In this document: piece after piece, positions 36,756 through 44,617 of the stretch
How positions within the stretch are numbered: the first letter of the stretch is position 1
How the letters are laid out: each line of letters starts with the position of its first letter
NCBI GenBank assembly: GCA_947475445.1
Contig: CANJLC010000008.1
Coordinates: forward strand, 1 to 64,000
Source: Alphaproteobacteria bacterium
GTDB lineage: Bacteria > Pseudomonadota > Alphaproteobacteria > Micropepsales > Micropepsaceae
Reading direction: 5' to 3'
Length of the DNA stretch: 64,000 nucleotides
Notes under the pieces: generated by a model
Told to the model about the DNA's origin: nothing
The model's database searches: none
The model's input: only the letters and a program-made list of their open reading frames with translations
Made by a program: the position numbers and the translations under genes

Positions 36756-37547
36756 TCAGGATTTGACGTAGACATCGACGCGGTCGGCGGGACCGCCATC
36801 GTCGGCGCCGCCCATGGCGCGCACATCGATGCGCTCGGACGGCACGCCGTCATCAATCAGCACCTCGCGGATCGCCAGCGCGCGCTTGAGCGACAGGCGG
36901 CGCGCTTCCGAACCCTTGTCGCCCTTGTCGCCGCCATAGGCCAGAAGCTGGACGCGGCTGCCGGGACCGGTCATGGAATTGTTGAGGTCGCCGGCCAGGA
37001 ATTTGATCGCGCCCAGCGCGCCTTGCGCTGGATCGGAGGCGCCCGCCGCGAACAGGATAACGGTGTGCTTGTTCATGCCGGGCAGGGATGCGCCGGTTGA
37101 AGCGGTTGTTGCCGGCGGCGGCTCCTCCTTGGCGACCATCTGTCTGGGCGCGGGACCCAGATCAATTCCAGCGGCGCCCGCGCCGAAACTCGGCGCCGCA
37201 GCGGCGGGAGGGGTGGGCGCGGCAGCGGCCGCGCGCTGGGGCTGTGGCTTGGGCGCGGCGGCAATCTTGGGTGCCGCCGGCTGCGCCGGAACCGCCACAA
37301 CGTCCCGGCGGACGCGCGGGCGCTTGGCCGGCATGTGAAGCTGGATGGCGCCGCTGTCCTTGGCGCTTTGGCCCGGCGCGAGCAGGGGCTGGATCACGCG
37401 CATATATTGGCCGCCCGGATAGTAGAGCGTGCCGCCGCCGGTCACCGGCGTGACGCTCACTTCGTTGCCATTGGGCAGCGCCGCCTGGGCCACCCCGCAG
37501 GACGCAGCGAGCAGGCCAGCCATCAGAGCAACGGTGGAAATACGCAT
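36756..37547 (-). CDS. Periplasmic OmpA/MotB-like domain protein
   Basis: 263 residues. A signal peptide (TVALMAGLLAASCGVAQA) is followed by a first segment, an alanine/proline-rich linker of about 70 residues, and a C-terminal OmpA-like domain. That domain is seen as VILFAAGASDPAQGAL, VQLLAYGGDKGDKGSEARRLSLKRALAIREVL and ERIDVRAMGGADDGGPADRVDVYV. Peptidoglycan binding is the family role. It probably forms a transcription unit with the PAP2-like gene, 20 bases downstream. Confidence 0.82.
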   Translation of the reverse strand: MRISTVALMAGLLAASCGVAQAALPNGNEVSVTPVTGGGTLYYPGGQYMRVIQPLLAPGQSAKDSGAIQLHMPAKRPRVRRDVVAVPAQPAAPKIAAAPKPQPQRAAAAAPTPPAAAAPSFGAGAAGIDLGPAPRQMVAKEEPPPATTASTGASLPGMNKHTVILFAAGASDPAQGALGAIKFLAGDLNNSMTGPGSRVQLLAYGGDKGDKGSEARRLSLKRALAIREVLIDDGVPSERIDVRAMGGADDGGPADRVDVYVKS

Positions 37548-37737
37548 GAATATTCGCCCAAATTCGACAGGAAAAGCTTAGCCAATCCCGAGCCTAGCCT
37601 CAATCTAAGGCTTTGCAACATCACCCATATGCCGCAGATTGGGCTGCATTCTTGGGGGAAACGCCTGTGCGCCGGACCGTGATCGCGCCCCTTCTGGCCT
37701 GGTTTTTGGCGCTGACGCACGCATGGGCCGGCCCGCC

Positions 37738-39123
37738 TCAGGGCGTCTGGAAACCGCCGCCCAGCGCCTTGATGAGCGCCACCGAAGCCGAAAGCTTGGC
37801 CCGCCTGACGTCCGAGAGCTGATCGCGGGCGGTGTACAGGCTGCGCTCGGCATCGGTTATGGTCAGAAAATCCGCATAACCGCTGGTGTATTTGCGGCGC
37901 GCCGCGCCAAGTACCTTTTCTGCCTGGGTAACCTGGTCGCGCAGGGCACCCTCCTGCTGCGTCAAATGGTTCAGGCTGCCTAGGGCATTTTCCACATCCG
38001 CGAAGGCGTTCATCGCCGCGGCGCGATAGGCCGCCAGCAATTCCTCCTCGCGTGCCTTGGCTTCGGCAGTCTTGGCGGCGTTCCTGCCGCCATCGAAAAT
38101 GCTCTGTACCAGCGCCGCACCTAGGCTAGCTCCAAACCCTACCCCGGGCAGCGTATCCACGGCGGCCGCGAGCGCCGGATATTGCAATCCGGCGGTAGCG
38201 TTCAACGTGATGTTGGGAAGGAACGCAGCCCGCGCCACGGCCAAGTCGGCATGCGCCGCCGCCAGATTGGCTTCCGCTGCCGCGATATCTGGACGGCGCG
38301 TCAACAGTCCGGACGGCAATCCGGGCGCGACCATGGGGATGGTCACGCCGTTCAGGCTGGTGGCGATGACGGAGAACCCCTCGGGCGGGTGTCCCGTCAG
38401 GATCGCCAGCGCATCGCGTGTTTCCAGTTCCTGCTGCTGCAGCGCCGGAAGGAGCGAGCGCTGCATCGCCATGTTGGCGCGTTCCTGCAGCAGATCTGCG
38501 GCAGGCGAGTAGCCCGCGTCGACCCGCCGCTGGACCACGCTCAATATCTCTTGCGACGATTTCAGGTTGGCCTCAGTCACCGCAATGCGTTCGCGCAAGG
38601 ACAACAGCAGGAAATAGCTGTTGGCGACGCTGCCGGTGACAGTCAGCGCAACCGTGGCGCGGTCGGCGGCGCTGGCAGCGCGGGCGGATTCCGCTGAGCT
38701 GGCCGCCGCCCGATTCTTGCCCCAGAAATCCAGCTCATAGCTGGCGCCGAGTCCGGCGCTGTAATCGGTCTCATGCAGGGACGTGCTGCCGCTCTGGCCA
38801 TACAGGCTGTCGACGGTGGCATTCAATCCCAGCGTGGGCAACAGGGCCGCGCCGGCTTGGCGGGCCCTCGCATCGGCTTGGCGCATCCGCGCCTGGGCCT
38901 GGGCAATATCCAGATTGCTGGCTTGGGCGGATTCCATCAGCGCATCAAGTTGATTGTCACCAAAGCCTTTCCACCAATCTGCAGCGGGCCATGCGGTGAC
39001 GCCGGGCGGCACCGCCTGTTCGAAAGCAGCAGGAATATCGGTTGCGGGCAGTGTCGGTGGCGGCGTCTGGGTGCAGGCCGCTGAGAGCAACAAGGTTGCA
39101 AGGAACGCGCAATGTCGATTCAT
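37738..39123 (-). CDS. RND efflux outer-membrane factor (NodT/TolC family)
   Basis: 461 residues. A lipoprotein signal (LATLLLSAAC, C17) precedes two TolC-type repeats. Typical motifs are WWKGFGDNQLDALMESAQASNLDIAQAQARMRQADA and GLPSGLLTRRPDIAAAEANLAAAHADLAVARAAFLPNITL. It forms the outer-membrane channel of a tripartite pump. Its ATG overlaps the RND pump stop by four bases, with GGAGG upstream. It is last in the propeller-adaptor-pump-channel unit. Confidence 0.93.
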   Translation of the reverse strand: MNRHCAFLATLLLSAACTQTPPPTLPATDIPAAFEQAVPPGVTAWPAADWWKGFGDNQLDALMESAQASNLDIAQAQARMRQADARARQAGAALLPTLGLNATVDSLYGQSGSTSLHETDYSAGLGASYELDFWGKNRAAASSAESARAASAADRATVALTVTGSVANSYFLLLSLRERIAVTEANLKSSQEILSVVQRRVDAGYSPAADLLQERANMAMQRSLLPALQQQELETRDALAILTGHPPEGFSVIATSLNGVTIPMVAPGLPSGLLTRRPDIAAAEANLAAAHADLAVARAAFLPNITLNATAGLQYPALAAAVDTLPGVGFGASLGAALVQSIFDGGRNAAKTAEAKAREEELLAAYRAAAMNAFADVENALGSLNHLTQQEGALRDQVTQAEKVLGAARRKYTSGYADFLTITDAERSLYTARDQLSDVRRAKLSASVALIKALGGGFQTP

Positions 39124-42100
39124 GACAGCGCCTCCGACTTTTTCGGGCCACCAAAGCGTTCCGCCAATGCGGGCAGCACGATCAGGTTCAGCATAGTGGA
39201 ACTGATCAGCCCACCCAGTACCGTAACCGCCATCGGGCCTTCAATTTCCTGTCCGGGCTGGTGCAATCCCAATGCCAGCGGCAACAGTCCCAGGGCCGTC
39301 ACTGCGGCCGTCATCAGGATTGGTACCAGCCTTTCCTGCGCTCCACGCAGAATTGTGTCGGCGCCCCAGGGCATGCCTTCCGCTTCGACCAGATGCTCGT
39401 AGTGAGCCAGTAGGAGAATGGCGTTGCGCGCGCTGACGCCGAAGACCGTGACCAGCCCCACCATTGCGCCCAGCGACAGGCCCGAGCCCATCAGGGCGAT
39501 GGCCGCGACGCTGCCAATCAGGCTGAAGGGCAGGTTGACCAGCACCAGCCAGGTATTGCTGCGCCATTGAAAGCAGATGAAAAGGATCATGCCGATCAGT
39601 ACGATGGCAAAGCCGGTATAGAGCAGCATCTGGCTCTGGGCCGCGCTTTGCGCCGCCGCCGCGCCGCTGAATTCGACATAGACGCCAGGCGGAAGTTTCA
39701 GAGCCGCCACCCGCGCTTTGGCGTCATCCACGGTGGCTTGCAGAGAACGGCCCAACACATTGAACGTGATGGAGACAAAACGCTGGCCCCCTTCGTGATC
39801 AATCGCGTAACGCGTTTCGGTCGGCACGATGCGGGCCACTTGGGAGAGCGGCACGGGCCCAAAAGGACTGGCGATCATCAGCGATGACAGCATTTCCGGC
39901 CGGTTGCGCGCATTTTCCGGCAACAGCAAGGTGACATTGACGGCGCGGGTGCCGGAATAGGTCTGTCCCACCGTCGCGCCGGCATAGTCGGTCTGCACCG
40001 CTTCCAGCACGTCTTGGGCCTTGAGGCCGCTGGCGGCCAGCGCGCCGGGCTGCAGCTGCAGCATCAGGGTCGGGGTGCCGCTTTGTGGTTTGAACTGCAG
40101 GTCTGCAATCCCGGCCGTACCTGACAAGGCCTGGGTAACGAGATGAGCGGTGGCGTCTAGCGCATCCAGTTGGTCGCCGAACAGCTTGACGGCGATATCG
40201 GCCGTTTCACCGGTCAGGCTTTCGCTGATGCGGTCGCCAAGGAAGGTAACGACTTCGGTCTGCAGGCCGGGATAGTGGGTGAGGATTTCGCGCAGGGCGT
40301 CTTCCGCCACAGCCTGATCAACGGCGGCGTCGGCTTTCAATTCAACATGGAATTCACTGATATGGGGTCCCCATGTATCTTCGCTCATGCCGGCACGGCC
40401 CACCTGCTGTTCGACGGTGGCGATGTAGGGCAGCGCCAGCACCTCGGCGCTGATGCGCCTGCCCACGCCCAGCATCTCGTCCAGCGAGGTGCCCGGCGTC
40501 GAACTGGACACCTGCATCACAAAATGGCCCTCGCGAAAGTCGGGCATGAAGCTGCTGCTGAGGAAGGGTAGCGCCGCTGCTGCTGCCAGGGTGCATGCGA
40601 CCAGCACCGCAACCACGAGGCGGAAATTGCGATAGACATAGTCCACCCCGTCGCGTTGCCAGCGGCGCACGGCGTGAATCCAGCCGGCATCCGCGTGATG
40701 GTCTCGCGCTTTCAACGCCAGTGCCGATAGGGCCGGCATAGCGGTCAGGGCCACGCCCAGCGAAGCCAGCACAGCCAAGATAAAGGCCAGCGCCAGGGGG
40801 CCGACGAATTTGCCTTGCACGCTGGTAGAAAAGAGCTGGGGCAGGAAAACGATGATGACGACCAGGGTTGCGTAAACAACGGGACCGCGTACTTCCAGCG
40901 TGGCGTCGCGGATTACGTCAAGGCGGGCGCGCGGCGCTCCCGCTTTGGAATTTTCACCCAGCCGCCGTAGGACATTTTCGATGCCAATGATGGCGTCATC
41001 CACCAGAACGCCCAATGCCACGGCGAAGCCACCCAGCGTCATGGTGTTAAGCGTCTGGCCCATCCGGTCCAGAACCGCGATGGCAGCCAGCAGCGACAGC
41101 GGAATGGCCAGGAAGGTAATTAGCGCCGAACGCAAGTCGCGCAGGAAAAGATAAAGCACCGCCAGGATCAGGAGGGCGGCAATCACCAGGGATTGCTCCA
41201 GCGAACCGAGCGCGCGCTCCACGAAATTGGCGGGGCGGTGCAGCGCCGGATAGACCTTGATGCCCTGCGCTTCCAAAGCGGGGGTCAGCTGTGTAAGCGC
41301 GGCTTCCAGCGCCTGCGTGGTTTCGAGCGTATTGACGCCATATTGGCTGGCCAGCGACAGAAGCACGCCGGGGCGTCCCATCACCAACGCATCGCCCGAT
41401 CGCAGCGCCGGGGCTTCCGTTACTTTCGCGATGTCGCCGATGGTGATGGGAATATTGTTCCGCACCGCCAGAACGGCTCCGGCGATGGCGGCAATATCAG
41501 GTTTGGGCACGGGCGTCTGGATCAGCACCCGCTGGTGCGCCAGGTCAATAAAGCCAGCGCCGCGCAGCGCCAGGGCCGCGCGGGCCGCATCCGAAAGGTC
41601 GGTAAGCGTGAAGCCATAAGATGTCATGCGGGTCAGGTCGGGCTGAACCTGGATTTCCCGCACCGCGCCGCCGAACAGGATCACATGCGCCACGCCGGGG
41701 ACTGCCAGCAAGGCGGGCTTCATCACCCATTCCGCCTGGTCCCGGAGAGCGAAAGCGTCGAGCTTGTCTGAAACAAGCCCAATCTTGAGCAAATCCATCG
41801 TGCTGGAGGTCAGCGGCGACAATTGCGGCGTTCCTACCCCTAGGGGCAGGGCGCTGCCCAGCTCGCTGAGGCGCTCGGAGATGCCCTGGCGCGCGTTATA
41901 GAGGTCGGTATTGTCGGCGAACTGCACGGTGATAACTGACAGGCCGGGAATGGATTCCGAGCGTATGCTGGCAAGCCCAGTGGCGCCATTGACGGCGTTC
42001 TCGATGGGCTTGGTAACCAGTTGCTCCACTTGCTGGCTGGTAAAGCCGGGTGCTTCCGTCTGGATATCCACCGTGGACGGCACGAACTCGGGAAATACGT

Positions 42101-42206
42101 CCAGCGGCGCGGTGCGCATCGACCACAGGCCCAGCAGCAGGGAGATCAGCGTAAGGGTCGCAATGATTCCGGCTTGGCGTACGCATAGCCCGACGAGCCA
42201 ACGCAT
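39120..42206 (-). CDS. CzcA-like RND efflux permease
   Basis: 1028 residues, full length for an RND pump. PEFVPSTVDIQTEAPGFTSQQVEQLVTKPIE and NARQGISERLSELG near the N-terminus resemble CzcA/CusA heavy-metal pumps. The helix-4 proton relay reads LVDDAIIGIENVLRR, with an Asp pair as in drug (HAE) pumps, where metal pumps often have DGA. The substrate is therefore uncertain. The ATG has GAGGA upstream, within the end of the adaptor gene. It works with the flanking adaptor and outer-membrane channel. Confidence 0.93.
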   Translation of the reverse strand: MRWLVGLCVRQAGIIATLTLISLLLGLWSMRTAPLDVFPEFVPSTVDIQTEAPGFTSQQVEQLVTKPIENAVNGATGLASIRSESIPGLSVITVQFADNTDLYNARQGISERLSELGSALPLGVGTPQLSPLTSSTMDLLKIGLVSDKLDAFALRDQAEWVMKPALLAVPGVAHVILFGGAVREIQVQPDLTRMTSYGFTLTDLSDAARAALALRGAGFIDLAHQRVLIQTPVPKPDIAAIAGAVLAVRNNIPITIGDIAKVTEAPALRSGDALVMGRPGVLLSLASQYGVNTLETTQALEAALTQLTPALEAQGIKVYPALHRPANFVERALGSLEQSLVIAALLILAVLYLFLRDLRSALITFLAIPLSLLAAIAVLDRMGQTLNTMTLGGFAVALGVLVDDAIIGIENVLRRLGENSKAGAPRARLDVIRDATLEVRGPVVYATLVVIIVFLPQLFSTSVQGKFVGPLALAFILAVLASLGVALTAMPALSALALKARDHHADAGWIHAVRRWQRDGVDYVYRNFRLVVAVLVACTLAAAAALPFLSSSFMPDFREGHFVMQVSSSTPGTSLDEMLGVGRRISAEVLALPYIATVEQQVGRAGMSEDTWGPHISEFHVELKADAAVDQAVAEDALREILTHYPGLQTEVVTFLGDRISESLTGETADIAVKLFGDQLDALDATAHLVTQALSGTAGIADLQFKPQSGTPTLMLQLQPGALAASGLKAQDVLEAVQTDYAGATVGQTYSGTRAVNVTLLLPENARNRPEMLSSLMIASPFGPVPLSQVARIVPTETRYAIDHEGGQRFVSITFNVLGRSLQATVDDAKARVAALKLPPGVYVEFSGAAAAQSAAQSQMLLYTGFAIVLIGMILFICFQWRSNTWLVLVNLPFSLIGSVAAIALMGSGLSLGAMVGLVTVFGVSARNAILLLAHYEHLVEAEGMPWGADTILRGAQERLVPILMTAAVTALGLLPLALGLHQPGQEIEGPMAVTVLGGLISSTMLNLIVLPALAERFGGPKKSEALS

Positions 42207-42209
42207 GGG

Positions 42210-43166
42210 CTATTCCTCGACTTCTGTGCTCGGATTGATTTCGCGCGCCAGTAAGAGGCCGGTGCCGGTTACCACGATCTGCTGTCCCGCCGCGATGCCA
42301 TTGCCGCCCGGTACGAAGTAGCCCTCAACCATCGGCCGGGCGATATCGATTTTGGTGCGCACGAAGTTGCGCGGTGCGGCCTGGGCGTAAGCCCACGCTT
42401 CGCTTTCGCCATAGACAAGTGCCGTAGCGGGCACCAAAACGCCCTCAACCGCGGCGCCCACAGGCACGGAAACGGTAACATGCTCGTTCTGGGCCAGGTC
42501 GCTGCCGTCTACCAGCGCGTAAAGGCTGCGGCCCGGAACAGTGGTGTCTGCCGGCGCGTCCCAGATGGTGGTGGCGCTCCAGCTTCGCGCGTCGTTGCCG
42601 AGGCGGGAAATGTGCAGTGCGGCGGGCAAGCTATTGCCGATGGCTCCTGCCGGCAGATTCACCCGCACGAGTACGGTCTTTCCAGAAGTCAGCCGGGCCA
42701 TGACGGCCTGACGCGATGCACTGTCTCGCCAGGGCGCGCCACGGCCAAAAGCGGCTTCGGTCTTGCGGCTCGCCAGCGTCAGCGCGGCCTGGTCGGCAGC
42801 CGCCTTGCTTTGCGCCGTTTCCGCCACTTCGCGCGATACGGCGGCGTCTTCGCCGCTTGCCAGGGATTGCGCGCGGGCCGCGGCCGCCTGGCTCTGCATC
42901 GCTGCCGCCTGTGCGGTGAGGAATTCCGCATCTGTCACGGCGATGGTATCCTGCGCCGCCACCACGCCATAGCCGGTGACCTGCTGGCGATATTGCACCG
43001 CCTTGGCTGCAACCGTGGTGATGCCAAGGCTCTGCACTTCATCGGCAGTCAGGGTGACGCCGGGCGCGCCGGCCTCTTCCTTCGCCGCTTCCGGCACGCT
43101 GCTTTTCTCGCAGCCGCAAAGCGTCACAAGCACCGTCAAGGCAGCAATGATCAATTCGCGCCGCAT
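42210..43166 (-). CDS. RND periplasmic adaptor (membrane fusion) lipoprotein
   Basis: 318 residues with AGGAGA upstream. The lipobox is near VTLCGC (C19). VTLTADEVQSLGITTVAAK is a typical start of metal-type adaptors. A short alpha-hairpin (AEFLTAQAAAMQSQAAAARAQ...) and beta-barrel (GTGLLLAREI at the end) follow. It is shorter than most adaptors; no metal-binding extension is visible. It lies 3 bases upstream of the pump gene and 28 bases downstream of the propeller gene. Confidence 0.85.
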   Translation of the reverse strand: MRRELIIAALTVLVTLCGCEKSSVPEAAKEEAGAPGVTLTADEVQSLGITTVAAKAVQYRQQVTGYGVVAAQDTIAVTDAEFLTAQAAAMQSQAAAARAQSLASGEDAAVSREVAETAQSKAAADQAALTLASRKTEAAFGRGAPWRDSASRQAVMARLTSGKTVLVRVNLPAGAIGNSLPAALHISRLGNDARSWSATTIWDAPADTTVPGRSLYALVDGSDLAQNEHVTVSVPVGAAVEGVLVPATALVYGESEAWAYAQAAPRNFVRTKIDIARPMVEGYFVPGGNGIAAGQQIVVTGTGLLLAREINPSTEVEE

Positions 43167-43194
43167 GCCCGTCTCTCCTGCTAGACGCTTTAGT

Positions 43195-44229
43195 CTACCG
43201 GCTGAGGGTGATCAGGCGAAAGGTGCCTGCCACCGGAACGCGCCTGGGCCTGGGCCGGTCCGCCGTAGGATTACCGGGTTTGGTCTCCACTGTGGCAACA
43301 AAAACCCTGTGTGTCTTCGGGTCCAGCTCCATGGTGCGGGCGCCGATGGCGGTTGGGACATTGTCCAGAACGGTATATTTGTCGGGACTGTCTTCATGCG
43401 CCACGGTCAGCGTGCCGCTCTCGCCATTCGAGCTGAATACCAGCCCGGTGGCGGGATCAAAACGATTGGCGTCCACGCCATCGCCGATCTTGATGGTGGT
43501 GACGACCTTGCCGGTCTTCATGTCGGTAACGGCAATCAGGCCATCACATCCCGAAAAGACGCGGCCATGGGCGATGTCGGCGGCCTGACCTGAAGGACCT
43601 TCGCAGGGCGCCAGCGGGAAGTGACCCTTAACCTTCAGGGTCCGGGCGTCGAAGGCGACCAACTCGCTCTTGTCCTCGATATTGACATAGATCATGCCCG
43701 CGCCATCGGAAGAGGCAGCTTCCGGCTTACCGCCCAACGCCACGGTGCCGGTGACTTTTCCCGTCACAGGATCAATGGCGGTGGCGTCATTGCTGGTGCC
43801 ATTGAAAGTGAAAATGCGCTTGGAGGTGGGATCATACATGATGCCATCGGGCCGTGTGCCCACGGCTATTTCCGACAATTTCTTGAGACTTTTGCCATCC
43901 ACCACCGATACCTTGTTGGAGCCGCCCTCGCTGATATAGACCCGCGCGCCCACGAAAGCGGTGCCATGAACACCTGAAAGCCCCGTGATATCCGTCAACA
44001 GCTTGCCTGTGTCAGGGTCAACCACCATCACATGATCGCCGCGAGTGATGAAAAGATGGCCGGTGGCAGGATCCATATTGAGATAATCAAAGCCGCCCTC
44101 GCCACCCAGCGTGACAGTCCTCACGACATGATAGCCCGAAGTGGCGGCGACTGCGCCAGTGGCCAGCATTGATACGCATAGCGCGGTTCCGAAGATGCGA
44201 AGTGGGGATGCACGGAATAGGTTTTTCAT
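43195..44229 (-). CDS. Secreted YVTN/YncE-type beta-propeller protein
   Basis: 344 residues with AGGAGG before the ATG. A signal peptide (TALCVSMLATGAVAA) is followed by repeated propeller blades: DPATGHLFIT, DPDTGKLLTDI, GKSLKKLSEIAVGTRPDGIMYDPTSKRIFTF, DPVTGKVTGTVALGGKPEA, DMKTGKVVTTIKIG. These are YVTN-type repeats of periplasmic proteins of varied roles, including metal or cofactor binding. It is first in the unit with the RND genes. The C-terminus has a basic proline-rich tail (DRPRPRRVP). Confidence 0.88.
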   Translation of the reverse strand: MKNLFRASPLRIFGTALCVSMLATGAVAATSGYHVVRTVTLGGEGGFDYLNMDPATGHLFITRGDHVMVVDPDTGKLLTDITGLSGVHGTAFVGARVYISEGGSNKVSVVDGKSLKKLSEIAVGTRPDGIMYDPTSKRIFTFNGTSNDATAIDPVTGKVTGTVALGGKPEAASSDGAGMIYVNIEDKSELVAFDARTLKVKGHFPLAPCEGPSGQAADIAHGRVFSGCDGLIAVTDMKTGKVVTTIKIGDGVDANRFDPATGLVFSSNGESGTLTVAHEDSPDKYTVLDNVPTAIGARTMELDPKTHRVFVATVETKPGNPTADRPRPRRVPVAGTFRLITLSR

Positions 44230-44617
44230 GACGACCTCCTGGTTGTACCAATGTTGGTCTGCCTGACGAACCGTGGCGCGTCACTCGCGCGCACTTCACT
44301 TCATTCAACCAGCAGGGAACATACCGGACACTCGTGGTTGCCTGCAGCTAACAATAGTTTAATGCGGCAGACAGTCCTTATCTATCGTGCATTTTCCGTG
44401 GCTTAGCACGCTAAATGCAAGGTGGACCGTCTGCCAGACATCCAAGTTGATCTTTATTCGGCAATCGTCACCAAAGCGTCAAACAGACGTGACATTGGCT
44501 TTCTGGAGACGGGGCAATCTGGCCGATCTGCACATCAGGGCGATTTCGCAAAACGCGATTCCGCCGGCGCGATCACTTTGTCCTCGTGTGTCTTTGGATT
44601 TTAGGAACGAGGATTTC
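44230..44617. promoter_or_regulatory. Divergent control region of the efflux and receptor units
   Basis: This 388-base gap separates the start of the propeller/RND unit from the TonB receptor gene and must hold both promoters. GTCA at 44467-44470 and 44478-44481 repeat with 11-base spacing, as in Pho boxes, but the full CTGTCA words are missing. AT-rich segments near 44345-44395 are plausible promoter sites. No small gene is supported. Confidence 0.45.

Noticed and set aside
37613..37822. 69-codon plus-strand frame with a hydrophobic stretch
   Set aside because: It overlaps the 3' end of the outer-membrane factor gene in antisense and contains no recognisable domain; the apparent signal peptide is short and unsupported.
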